The notes beneath the pieces were generated by a model, which was not told where the DNA came from, searched no databases, and saw only the letters and a list, made by a program, of their open reading frames with translations. This document shows positions 37,353 through 49,300 of a stretch of DNA of 64,000 bases, piece by piece (the stretch's first letter is position 1; each line of letters starts with the position of its first letter). A program made the position numbers and the translations under genes. The DNA comes from Meandrina meandrites. Its lineage: Eukaryota; Cnidaria; Anthozoa; Scleractinia; Meandrinidae. The DNA lies in assembly GCA_963693305.1 (NCBI GenBank), contig OY855908.1, positions 32,631,805 to 32,695,804 on the forward strand, given 5' to 3'.

Positions 37353-38647
37353 TTAGAAAAATCCTGGGTCTGCTCCTGTTTAAGAACATTTTAGGCTTAA
37401 ATCATCGAAAACGTTCGGACAAAAATGAGAAGTTCTCTCCCAGAAGGGATACCTTTTTCAGGCTGGAGCTTTATGAAAAGGTAAGGTTTTTTTATGAGTT
37501 GAAGTAGACAAAAGGATAAAATTTAGGTATTTGAAAGGACCTTTCAAAAATATCTCGAACACAGCCACCGAAAGGGTAAACGTGAATTTAAGTGACATTT
37601 TAAGAGGTCCAAAGAAGAAATAGAAGATATAAGAAGTTGACCCCAACGTAAGAGCACCTGGTGTAACCCCGTTTTAAGTATTTTAAGGGAATTGGACCTC
37701 ATGTGCAAGAAAATTATGAATACTTCCTAACCCTGGGCAATTTCACCGCTGAGTGTTGCGTGACAGATAGGGCCAGAACCGGACTGGTAGTTCGTTCATT
37801 GAATCAAAGCTCCAAATTGCACCGGTCATTTAAATGCATCACCAACAGAAAAAGTCAAAAGAAAAAGGGGAAAAGCCTTTTGGAACTCAGGTAAACGAAG
37901 TCAATTTATAGTCCAACAATCAGAGAAAATGAATTTCGATTCAGTGTTGACAGTGGTCGAGTAAATCGTGAGTGAACTCCGTTTGTATTCTAAATGCGTA
38001 TTCAAAGCTCAGATTTGGCTTAAACTTAATCACAACAACAACATAGCATTTTCAGGATATTTGTTTTGTGTACAAATGTGATTTGAAACGAGATTCAATG
38101 AAATTAAGATGGCCAGTGCGATATGAAATTTGACAGTTCTGGTTTGGATCGAATTTCACTGTTCGGTGAATATTTAATGAGCCGATGATCACTCTCCTCC
38201 CAATAAAATGAAACGGCGAACTAAAAATTGAAAACACTATTGAATATGGCTTTTTATTTCTATTCCCTAATGTTTTAGTTTACTTTTCTTTAGTTTTCTT
38301 GATGTACGACCGGTATTGGTCCAAGGTATTCAAATTTTAAACAATTAGCGATTCATAAAATAGAAGTAGATCTTTCTTGCTATGTAAAAATTATGGCGGT
38401 ACAGTTTGTCCTTGCTTTGCACCGATCGCTTAAAAAAGGTAAACAATCGTCTTGATTTTCGGTCGCGCGCGAGCAAAATTCGGTAAAAATTATTTTTAGC
38501 TCTAGCGGAAAAACCCTTAAGCCAAGAACCAAAAAGATTGTGGTTTTGTTACTTTGGCATGAAGGCCTTTCACCTCACAAAAAATCAGGCGATTTGATTT
38601 TTCGATCCGGAACCGACCGGTCGAAAATTAGGGAGACGCCCTCTTAA

Positions 38648-39106
38648 TTATTCCAAAAGCTGCTAAAAGTTTCGGTGAGCATTAGAGGTAATCAGGAATG
38701 TACGTGAACCCAATGAGAGATAAAGGCAATTACACCCCCTAACGTTTTCGGATGAATAGGTTTAACGCCTATAATATTCGGATAAACATTTATATTGCCT
38801 AGTATTTTCGCGAAATTTCGATAGGCACACGTATAACGAAAAACTTCCCCTAAAATTTTCTAGTGAAAATATGGTCTCTCAGTGTCCTCGAACTTTCGAC
38901 AAGATCCATCAGGATAGCTAAAACTTTCGGATGACTCAAAAAAGGACCCTAGAATTTTCGAAACGACGAAAGTTCCCCTTAAATATCCGAACAGATAAAT
39001 ATTTTTTAGGGCATCTCCAAATTAACTAAAAAGCCTTCTAGAACATAGAGAAATCCATTTACGACACTTCTGACGTCTTTGGAAAGATTCGGTCGTTGGG
39101 TGCCCC
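38648..39106. mobile_element. hAT-like MITE (copy C, right part)
   Basis: Continues the MITE interrupted at 33599 and ends with GTTGGGTGCCCC followed by TGAAAGTG. Confidence 0.8.
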
Positions 39107-41064
39107 TGAAAGTGGAATCTTCTGTCAAATAATAATAAAACCAAATTGATTGTGCACAAGGCTGGTACTACGGCAAAAGGGCAATAGCACTTCAAGGAGA
39201 CTCAATTTATAAGGGTTTGTATGGGAACGAAACAATTTTGCTTTAGGCAGGATAAATTCGAACGATTTTTGAATAAAACTGACTCACTCTGTTACAATGT
39301 CATGTTCTTCTTTGTTTGTCAGCTCCTAAGGCCAATTTAAAGTGATTTCGGTGGGTTACTACTTTGCGAAAATTTTGAAGACGTGTACTTTATTTAATAT
39401 TCCCAAGGCTGGAAACAACGATCTACTGCATCTCACTGGAAGTTCTACATCTTGCATTAAATTGGTCAAATCGCTACAGAATTTCCACCAGCGTGGTTCC
39501 CGCTAATTTCTTTTTCCTTTCGTTGTTTCTCGGGGACCAATTGCTGTACTGAAGTGTAGGAAAATGGTATTGTATGCGTAATCGGTTTAAGCACGCACAA
39601 GATGATGCCGGCGACATGTCGACAAAATACATCTAGCCTCATCACCAACGCTACATTACACTAATGACTCTCGATTTAGGCCGAAAGGGTGGGAAATTTT
39701 CCAGGAAGACACTACCTCACGGGAACCTATATTTTCATTCGCCCGCTGTAAACACTACCTCTATTGTTATTCAGGGCTAGGGGCATTGTTATGGCCTGTT
39801 ATCTATTTTTTGAAGAAAAAATGAAAAATTTTCACAGTTAAGAAAGGGCGGGAATTTTCACGTTTCGCTGATTTCCTATTTCTGGTAGAAAATCAAGCTC
39901 GGTCACTGCGATCATGGTCATCGCCACCTTGGTAATCGCGATCTTGGTTGCAGCAGTCTTTTATACGAGTGTTACAAATATGAAATTGTTTACTGCCTAG
40001 AATCGAGCCGGACAAACAATGACCACAACACAAACATCACGAACATTAAATCGAGTATGACTTTGACTGACCTTGAAATTGTAAACACTGTGCTGAAGAC
40101 AGTAAAGAAAGCAAAGAATGGAAATATAACTCCTGTCTGGTTTGAAATCAAAAGGTCAATAATTTAGTCATCTGATGTTCGTGGTAGGTACAATTATAAG
40201 AGAACATCCTGTTCCCCGTAAGCGAATAAGGATGGAGTCCAGTTTGTGAAACAAACAATTATAAGCTGAAAAGGAACGGGTTCTCTGTAAAACGCTGACC
40301 GGATGGCGACGGATGACCGCTCAAGCTGAACATCCTGTTGAGGATGGAGTCCAGTTTGTCAAACAAACAATTATAACCCGAAAAGGAACTGAGTGTGAAT
40401 TCACAGCGATGATGGCTGCAACATCTACAGCACTTCCACTTCAGCGACAACTGAGATATATTTTCATTATAATGCGACAACGTATCAATAAACAGGAGGA
40501 AGTGAAAGTGTGATCTTGAGTATGACTGTTATTGACCTACTTTGGGAAATGGGAAATACCCGGGGGAGGTACTCCAATAGGAAAGGGGTGGGAATGCTCG
40601 TCGGAAATTTTGAAAAGAACCGCGGGTTAATTAAAGGAGACTAATCATAGCGCGGCTAAAACTCTTTTTGACCCTGAAATATACCAAAATGAAAAAACTG
40701 GAATTTAAATTTCTATATTTCTTCGTGAGCAACCCTTAACTAGACCTTGACGGCTAAAAATATTTACACCCCTAAGGGAGACGACGAGTATCCTCGCCCC
40801 TTTCATAGGGGAGTCCCCCCCTCCCGAGAAAATAATACTTCCATCTGTTTTTAACAGTATATTAAAAGGTCAGTAAGAGAAGTCATACACTGCATGATAT
40901 TCGTTGTATACGTGCTGTTGTAAGAAAATATCCCGTTCAGCTTAAGCGAATAAAGATGGAGTCCAGTTTGTGGACAGAGAAGGAACAGAGTATCAATTCA
41001 TGGCTAGACGAGCTTCAACATTTACAACACTTCCTCTTCAGCGTCAGCGGGGATTTTAGTTCAG
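39107..41064. repeat. Upstream block of gene 8 (duplicate of the gene 7 upstream block)
   Basis: Joined to the MITE flank by a deletion near 39184 relative to copies A and B, with about 1.1 kb missing. From there it follows the block upstream of gene 7 (about 28.6-30.6 kb) almost base for base. It includes the spacer block, the GAACATCCTGTTC palindrome at 40202 and a MITE-like element at 40559-40827. No coding gene. Confidence 0.7.
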
Positions 41065-41071
41065 TATAAAA
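41065..41071 (+). promoter_or_regulatory. TATA box, gene 8
   Basis: TATAAAA in the conserved TTCAGTATAAAACGACAAC context, about 115 nt before the ATG. Confidence 0.75.
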
Positions 41072-41184
41072 CGACAACAACGAGACTAGACTTAGCAGTT
41101 TAACGCAGCAAGTGAAAGTGGAACCTTCTGTCCTCTCAAGGCTAACCACAAGAAAGCTCAGTTATCGCTATCACTGCAAGCAAA

Positions 41185-43122
41185 ATGGTACGTATGACGG
41201 TTTGGTATTTTGAATTGATTTTTACAACCGGTACTGATGAACATTTTTCTTTTTCTTAACCTTCAGACTAAACAGGCTGCGGTGTTGATTCTGTTTCTTG
41301 TCTCCATAGCTCTGTTCTCTGTACCCTCGACCTCGACCTCCAATTTTAGTGAGTAAAAGCTGTCTGCTTCTCACTAAACCTTTCCGTACATATAGCTAAA
41401 AGTTTAGCCAGTTTATATTAAGGACACAAGAAAATAAAAGTCTTAAGGGATTATGTTTGTAGGCCGAGACACTGGCAAGTAACTGATAATACAGACAATA
41501 TTGGCCGGGCTGAATGAATCTAACTTATATAACTTTTCACATAAATGACGTTTTTCCTGTTTTGACATACAGTGCAAATTTTATAGCCGTTATCATAGTG
41601 AAAAGTCGAGGATACAGTTCAGCACTAGTTGTCATTTACTGAAACGCATTTCAATATAACTGTTACAAGAGTAAACCGCTTGTCACAACATCAAATGGGA
41701 TCAATTTTACATTCTACCGTTCGATAAAATTTACGGCCTCCAATGCAAAGTTAAGAAGGCTTTGCTCGTTTAAGAACTACAACCATCTTAACGTGTAAAT
41801 GTCAACGTCAGCAGTGAATAGCTGATGCATTATCAGGTGAAACGTTGTAATATTAAGATACTCCTGGAGATCATTTTCCCAGTCTAGGTTCAAGCTAGGC
41901 CCCTATTATTACGATATAAATTGTTGTCAAAAAAATTGTAACGGTTACTTTTGAAAATGTATGTTACTTAGCGCACTAAACGTCAATTTGAGTAAAATGA
42001 ATATTTTTCGCCAGGTTTATGAACACTGTATGTTTTATATTTTCAATTATTATATGACTAGCTCCGTGAGCGGTCAAGATGAAGCGAATCTCGTGCTCTG
42101 ATTGGCTACCCGAGCGGTCACGATGGAGCCATCTTGACCGCTCGGGATCGCCCGCTGTGTCCCTGCAAACGAAAAAACTTTTACCGACGCTACTTGAAAA
42201 AGCTTTTCGTCGTAAATTTTCGCTATGAAAGTATTTTCCGAAATAACGCAAAGATTTCCTGTCTATTTCTAGCAAAAGGAGGTCCGACAACAAAGAAATA
42301 GGTCTTGAAGCGAATGAGACAGATGAGAGCAAACAAATTAAACTACAAAATGTTAATTAACGAGTTTCGTGAATTTTATTTGCCGCAAAAACCGGCTGAT
42401 ACAAAAAATAAAACGCAAAGCGACTTGAAGACATGATATCGGCTTTGTTTGGCGGAAAAGGGAGAGACTGAAGTCAGTGACATACCTGAAGAATAAAGTG
42501 CTCTGCAAACTTGTCGTTTGTGTAACATCTTCAAAAATAATGGAAGAAAGCGGACGGCACGGCGAACCTAACATCTTTTCACCGAAGCCTCTAATGCTCA
42601 CGTCGACTAAGAGTGAGTCGAGCATTTAAATTAATGATGTAGAAAAGTTCAAGCTTTTCCTGTGAAGTGGTATTAAAATCCCAAACGCTTTCAACAATCA
42701 CAATTTCAACATTCAGCTCGTGTATATATGTCACCGCAGGTTTGCACCACTAAAGCGCCAGAATACTCTGCAAAACGTCCAATAATTAAAAGCTGGCGGC
42801 CAGATGGAATGGACATTCTTCTTTTAAGGCTTCAAACTCAACGTTGTTTCGCAAATTTAAGCCATTCCAATATCCTTTTGAGGGTTAAAATGATGTGAAT
42901 TTCGCTGTTGTCGCATCGTTTTACTTCGTCTCGATTCATTCAAGAATTTGACAGTCACTCATTAAACTTTTAAACCAATGAAATGATTTAGCGTGCGCCA
43001 TTGATTGTGCATGCAACTGGCTTTCTTTTCAGTGCTCAAAAAAAGTCATATAATAAATCCTTTATTGACCAAGCTTGTTCGGTCAAGATGGCAAGATATT
43101 GGCCTCGTTCTTTTTTTGCGTG

Positions 43123-43155
<33 letters not shown>

Positions 43156-44812
43156 CACGCAAAAAAAGAACTCGGCCAATATCCCGCCATCTTGACCTCA
43201 CGCTTGGTCAATAACCCATATTTATAATATGGCCGTGTCTCACAAAGACTGGGAACTACCAAATTCGCGAATTTGATTGGCTAAAATCGATATTGACCGC
43301 GGTCTAGATTTTCCCATCTAGACCGGCATCTAGACCGGTTGGAGGCGGTTGCACTTACGTTGAGAAGTTTACAAAAAAAAAAATGCAAAAACGTGGACTT
43401 TTTTCTGCTAAAAAAAATTCTTCTTTAGTATAAATGGTCATAAATCAACTGGACATTTCATTTTGATGTAAACGAAGTGATAGTATGAGGAGGCGGGAAA
43501 AATTTGTGGCGCGGTGTTCACTTCTTGAGTTGAATGAAACACGCGAGGAAAGCAAGCGAGAGAGTTTTCTTCTGAAGATTTTCCTCGGGCAATCTCCTCC
43601 TAAATCATCTTTTCATCCTGGAAAATTGTGACAACAATTAAGGTTTACGGGAAGATCTAAAGCAATAGCTTTTCTGGAAATTATACGCCTTGTGCAAGAC
43701 AAGTGAAGCAAGTGTTTACATATTGTCCTTGTTTACGGCTCCACGGCTGTCATCAAGACTACTACATTATGCTGAAACGAAATTGCACTCAGATTCGATG
43801 AAGTGTATCGAAGTATAAAAGGACAAGATCAAGATAGATTGAAAGGTAACAAACTTAACTGAAGTGCTGAACCTAATTTTACGTCGAGCACTGAATGGAA
43901 TTGTGTCAGCTTTCTGGTCCTCCCGTAAATTATTTGCTGCTTTTCTTCTTCGTCCAGTCGCTCTGGACAAGTGTTTTTAATTAAACATTTCGCATCAATC
44001 CCTTCAGTTTTACATAGTTGAGTCAACTATGGCATTTTTGTGGTATTTGTGTGGTTTTAGGGAAGGCACTGTCGATTATTGACGCGAAAAAGGGTTAACA
44101 AGAACGAGCAAACTTTGGCAAATTTTCGTTCAGTTCACAGGCACGAAATCAAAACACCAACTAGAAACGAATATGCGAAGTAATTGCAAGGTGGAAAGTT
44201 AAAAGCAATAAACACGATTAAAAGCAACTAAAATACCCATAACAATATTCTGTCAGTCGATTAAAGAGGCTAGAGAAGTTGAAAACATATCTGCCGGTGA
44301 TATCGACCTTCTCTTGTTCTAATTTTTCAGCGATCGCCGTTCACTAGCAACATGTTAGCGAGTATGGCGAACCGAAGCGAATTTTTCAGCTGAAAAGTTG
44401 TCTAGTTTGGCCATATAATAAACATCTTATTAACCGAGCATAGTCGGTCTGTATGGGAGAATCTTGACCTCGGTCATGAGTACAGACCTCACTGCGTTCG
44501 CTCTGTACTCACGACCTCGGTCAAGATTCTCCCATACAGACCTCCTGCTCGGTTAATAAGAGCTAAACACTGAATCGTTTACTTTATTTTCTTGCAGTTG
44601 TACCATCATTCGAATTGTGCAATATGGACAACGGTTTTAGTGGTGTCACTAATTGTATGCAGGCCAGACATTGGAGCTTAAGATGCAGATTTCAAAGACG
44701 CAGGTGTGATTTCTCGGTCAAATGTCACCAGCGCGGTTTTCGTCGAGGCTGGGACTGTGGATCCATTCCTCGTGGTTACTACCTGGTTTGCTGTGACTTA
44801 ACATGTCCATAA
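41185..44812 (+). CDS. Nine-Cys-family secreted peptide gene 8 (3.2-kb intron with insertions)
   Basis: Exons: ATG 41185-41187, 41267-41348, 44598-44812; precursor about 99 aa. The signal peptide differs by one residue (LIL in place of LLL). The mature exon begins IVPSFELC, with first loop NMDNGFSGVTN and a nine-residue second loop MQARHWSLR where relatives have WDLR. The core RFQRRRC-DFSVKC is kept. The C5-C6 loop is HQRGFRRGWD and it ends CCDLTCP; nine cysteines. AATAAA at 45018-45023. Intron 2 contains about 2.5 kb of inserted DNA (42045-44564) absent from paralogues; splice signals are intact. The downstream flank here is the unbroken version of the sequence fused to truncated exons elsewhere. 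Confidence 0.87.
42047..44421. mobile_element. 2.4-kb element in intron 2 of gene 8
   Basis: Starts TTATTATATG and ends CATATAATAA, a perfect 10-bp inverted end. The left subterminal region has palindromic copies of GAGCGGTCAAGATG-like sequence. Two - strand ORFs of 90-118 codons lie in it but show no recognised transposase motif. Confidence 0.65.
43048..43230. mobile_element. Palindromic MITE nested in the intron 8 element
   Basis: The arms TTTATTGACCAAGC and GCTTGGTCAATAA enclose a near-perfect inverted repeat centred on GGACCTCGACTTCGTCTCGG. Confidence 0.8.
44426..44560. mobile_element. 135-bp palindromic MITE at the end of intron 8 insertion
   Basis: CTTATTAACCGAGCA at the left is mirrored by TGCTCGGTTAATAAG at the right. 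The arms also share GTCTGTATGGGAGAATCTTG in inverse orientation. Confidence 0.85.
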
Positions 44813-45023
44813 ACATTTGTCAAACCGAAATATATTTTTCCATGATTTGAGCACTTATATAAATTTATTTTAGCTGACTCAAGTATTTCAGGTAGCTGAT
44901 GAGATCATTTAGCACGTAATCACAAGTATTTTTGGACCACACGTTCATAGCTAAATTAAAAACAATTTTGTATATTGTGTGATTAAGAATTGTCGAATTC
45001 GTTTGTATGATTTATACAATAAA

Positions 45024-46380
45024 TTGCATTATTAACGATATTGGAGTGTTCTTTCATTTTAATTTATTGCTATCGTTATTTAATAGAAATCGTGAACTCC
45101 AACCCCAACCAACCCCTTCATCTTGTACCCGGCCAGATCACCTCTATGAACGCATGAAAACGATCGGTTACATTACCCACACACTGAATATTTATAACAT
45201 TTTTGACATATATCACACAACAGTGGCTTAACTTGGACTATCGTAGAATTCAGCTCGTGATTTTGCCTAAAACCCTTGAGCTCGAAACGCTCTCAGTCTT
45301 TTTTGTGGAATCCTGATTACACTGATACAGAAAACAAAGGCCCTAGCCCTAGGAAAAAAATAATGGTAGAGGACTGGCATTGCGAAGCGGAGGAGGGGAG
45401 GGGGGGGGGGGGGGGGTGGGAGGTTCGGATAGAACATCGTAACTATCGAGGGATAGCGCGTAACTTAGAGGCAAAACGAACCAGAGTAATCAACTTGGAT
45501 AGGCAAAAAAGATCCATGGAGAACTATTCACGCGTTCACGGAGGGTGTTTAAAACAGGTAAAAATTCCACCTGGCTGGTTTCCCAAATATTTTGTCAGTA
45601 AGATTACTGAGTGCAATTTCACCCGTCCACTTGCCCCTTCTCTTTTGCACTGTGACTCTTGCAGCATCGCGTGGCCGATTTTTCTCCGTTCTTAATTGCG
45701 CGATATGTTGTAGGATAATAATAAAACAGGATACTGTCGGAAACTTCGAGGACACCTGAGTTTGATGCATGATAATACCCGGGGGTGAGGGGACGCGGTT
45801 CAGGCTAATGTTTTCTCCCCTTGAGCTCCTTTTTTGTGACATGTTCGCTTAAAATCCCAGAAAGGCTTTTTAAGCAAAAAGTACGTGCAAGAGCTCGATT
45901 CAAGTATTTATTACTTTTGAGATACATTTTAGTAATTATTACAATCATTATTTGCTACGACATAGCTTTCCCCTTTGCTACTCTAGTAACTTGCGGAGAC
46001 CCTAATCTTGGATTTCTGAAATCGTTTTAGTAACCAACGTGCGCTGTGACTAGTGACGGCTGCCTTAAGTCCGGGGTGGGAGGGTGGGGGGCGACTCCCA
46101 TGTGGAAGTGGCAGGGATTCTTTTGGTCTCGCTTAGAGTGTTCCGCCCAGTTGGTCCTCCTTAGGGGTTTGTTTCAAAATTTCTGATGAGCATTTCCACC
46201 ACTTTCATATGGGAGTATTCTCTGGCTTTCATAGGTCTGCCACTAATCAGAGCTTACCCGTTTTGCTCTGACGATCCAGAAATCCTAGTGCCGAAAGTTG
46301 GTGCTTTGTCATCACGAAGCTTCAAAAAGTGACGATATCTCACAAGAAGCATAACTTTTTTCAAAATAAGTACGACTCTT
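45024..46380. other. Downstream flank of gene 8
   Basis: Carries the unit's 3' flank with a G-run near 45396-45417, then unique DNA. A degraded GGGAGT/ACTCCC-type element lies at about 46072-46240. No gene supported; the ORFs are not conserved in the paralogous flanks. Confidence 0.55.
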
Positions 46381-49300
46381 TTATCGTCCTCTAAGTCCTT
46401 TTTTCAAGGGGCAGATCAAGTTGCAACAAACAGGAAAGCTGTTTCTAAGGTGTAACTTGGTGCATTTCCACGAACTCTTTTTGGGCTTTTGATTTTTACA
46501 TGTGACCATGTAGTAACAATTATGTGACTGCATTTTACAAGACAAATCCCATTTTGCATCCATGCACTTTGCAATATATTCCAGCGTGTCGGTGTTCTTG
46601 CAAGGCGTGTATTTCCTCACAATCGTTCTTGCAATACGATGCCTTGTCATGGGTCCTGTGAAAATGAAATTTCTGTTAGTATTGCGCTGGCAAATTAATT
46701 TCGTTTCCATATTTTTCTTATCTACATTCCGCTAGCACATTTCCGGCTGTCGCTTGTCCCCGACGAAATTTTTCGGTGACAAGCTAAAGAAGATTGCCAT
46801 ACCTTTTCAGAACTAATCAGTGATGGCATATCTGGTAAACTTTGGAGCTTTATTAATATGAAATAAATGAAGTGATCTTCGCAGTGTGCAAGCAGTTTGA
46901 GCAGGTGCTATTTTAGCCTGAAAAACATATCATATGGTTCGTGCGATGTTGATCCAAATCCGCCATAGAAAAGCTACTACTAATATTTACTATTTTCTCT
47001 TTTTTAGGTCCTCTTCGGTAACCGGGCTGGCTCGCTTACCGGGATGAATTTTGTCGTCTGTTCATATAGGAAATTTCAGCCCGGTGACCGGGATGAAATT
47101 CAAGAAACAAAACCAAAATGGCACCACATAAACTAATATCGTTCGCGATTATCATAGCTTGTCGACTCTTGTAACTTTACTACTAAAGCTGATTCGAATG
47201 CTTTTGAGGTGGAATTGAATACGCGGCAAAATTATGCCATTTTGGCTGCCCTGTTGCAAAAGCGAAGCTAATTTGTCAAAAAAAAGTTTCGTCCCGGTAA
47301 CCGGGCTGAAGTGTTCATATAGGAACCGAGATCTCGATAACCGGGCTGGCCCGCCTTCTCGAAATTTTTACAAAGGAAATAGGAGTGAGGCGAGATCTCG
47401 GTAATCGGGCTAGCCCGATCTTAGAATGTTATTGTTTGGGTTTAAGTTTGAATTGAAGGTTGTTTGAACATCGCAAAAGGTCAACCTACCACCTAGAATC
47501 TCCTTCCTTTGGTTAGACTGTCAAACCGAGCGAACGAACGAATGGATCGTGGAAGAACTGACACCCCCACCCCCCGTACGTCTGTACGTCTGGGTCATTT
47601 TCAAGGGCTTATTTCAGGATTAGTTGATTCAATACTTCCACAACATCTCAAGATTTGTCGACTTACTTGAAGTTCCATTACTTGTATCATTCCAAAGCGA
47701 GGTTTCCGTGTTGTAAATAGGCAAAGCGCCGCAGAAATCCAAAATCTCCTTGGTGAGGAGAAGTCTGTTGGCAGCACCAGTCACTATCACCAGGTTTGAC
47801 TTTGTTGAAACGGGAAGTTCACCAGTCTGCAAGGATGCCTGAAGTATTGAACAACAAAAATAAATCTTAACTTTTAAGTATCCGCATATTCCTTAGAATA
47901 TTTATCGGGAACATGTTGGTGTGTTTGGTCTTTTCAACGCGTACTGACGTGATTTGATATTAGCTTCCCCAATTTTAAAAATAGTTTGATTTTCTGCGTT
48001 CCTTCAGAGAGAAGCCTTCTTGCCGGTAAGTTCTTCACTGTACCACAAGGTTTTGAACGTCTGTATTAAAACACCTGGTAGCATTGTCTGGCATTATCAT
48101 CTTCACTGCTTAGAAGTTTTAAATATTCTTTATCTCAGACTTTACTATAGTTATAAATTTCATCTGCGCTACTCAGGTATCGTTTGATTTTTGCCTTCTT
48201 TGGTGGCTCAAATAAGGACATTTATATAGTCAAATTAACAAAACATACAAATGAACTGTTATAGTTCTATAAGGTTAAGGTAAACATAATTACTGTTGTT
48301 ACGGTCAAAAATATTGTAAATGAACAGAATCTGTTAAAATTCTGAACTGGTGGAAGGCTTAACAGTTGGCTATACCTGACAAAGCATAGAGGAGTTTGAT
48401 CGAATTCGAGATCGCCAAACACAAATCGGTCCAATGGCAGGGAGGAGGATTTGAATCTCTGGATTTCAAGTCCAGGACGCTAGCCAGTAGGCCACTCTCG
48501 CCTCTTCGATGAAGATGAAGACCGTGACGCACTTACCCGATCAAGATCTTCCTTCAGTTTCCCTGGAGATGACAGAGACGAATCCATCTTGGAGAGGTAA
48601 CAGACCTTGCGTGACAGCACTCTTGTGACTGTCACGCGCTGCGAAGATCATTACAAATAATTTTCAATAAGATCGAATTCAGGATAAAGCAAACGGTTCT
48701 GCAAGGGCGAAGAGGCAAATAACTTCTTAAAAGCACGACTGGATATTTATTAGACGTTCGCAGGTCGTGCCTAATACATTTCCTACTTGTTAAAATAATA
48801 CATTTAAAAAATGAAAGTTTTCACGTTTTTTTAAATACTTACCATCTTAAAATCGTGGTAAAAATCAGCGCCTTCGACGTTGTTATGTGCTGGAACTCTG
48901 AAAACTTCAACATCTCGTTTCTCATCGACATCGATTTCTTCTGAAAACTTTGTCCCGTTTTCTTCAATGTCGACTCTATAACGATCAGTCTAAATAATAA
49001 ATTTTTAAACAAATCAATTCTTTCCTGAAATAAGAGATTATTTAACTTATACGTCCCCATCAGAATTAATAACATGCTAAATTTCGTGAGTCATTCTATA
49101 AATGAGATCAGTCTTACTAAATTGAATGTGGTTGGATATAAAAAGTATTGAAATGAAATTTGATCGCATACAGAGAAAATTCGCCCCAGTGAACGAAAGG
49201 GAAAAATCGCTGGCACATTCTTCGACCCAGACTCAGTTACATGTTATATAACAAGTTCTTGTGCGTTAATTAAGCATCTGTTTGATAATATTTTACTGAA

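Larger units (their letters stand above)
33600..38643. mobile_element. 5.0-kb TTAA-flanked element with long inverted arms
   Basis: Flanked by TTAA at 33596-33599 and 38644-38647. The intact sequence in copies A and B reads GGCTTAATTATTCC, proving an insertion with a TTAA duplication as in piggyBac-type elements. The ends read GAGGGAGTCTCTCTAATTTT and, in complement, GAGGGCGTCTCCCTAATTTT. Inverted homology extends about 1.1 kb from the left end (to about 34775) and 0.9 kb from the right (from about 37745). The right arm lacks about 270 bp present at about 33890-34165. The interior has no recognisable transposase, so it is probably non-autonomous. Superfamily assignment is tentative because the ends are not the usual CCY. 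Confidence 0.8.

Noticed and set aside
34286..38237. Mirror-image 61-codon ORF pair
   Set aside because: Both lie in the inverted arms of the TTAA element; no domain or start context supports a protein.
48839..49075. 78-codon - strand ORF
   Set aside because: It is an off-frame shadow of the BRICHOS linker exon (48843-48989); the correct frame contains VFRVPAHNN and HDFKM.
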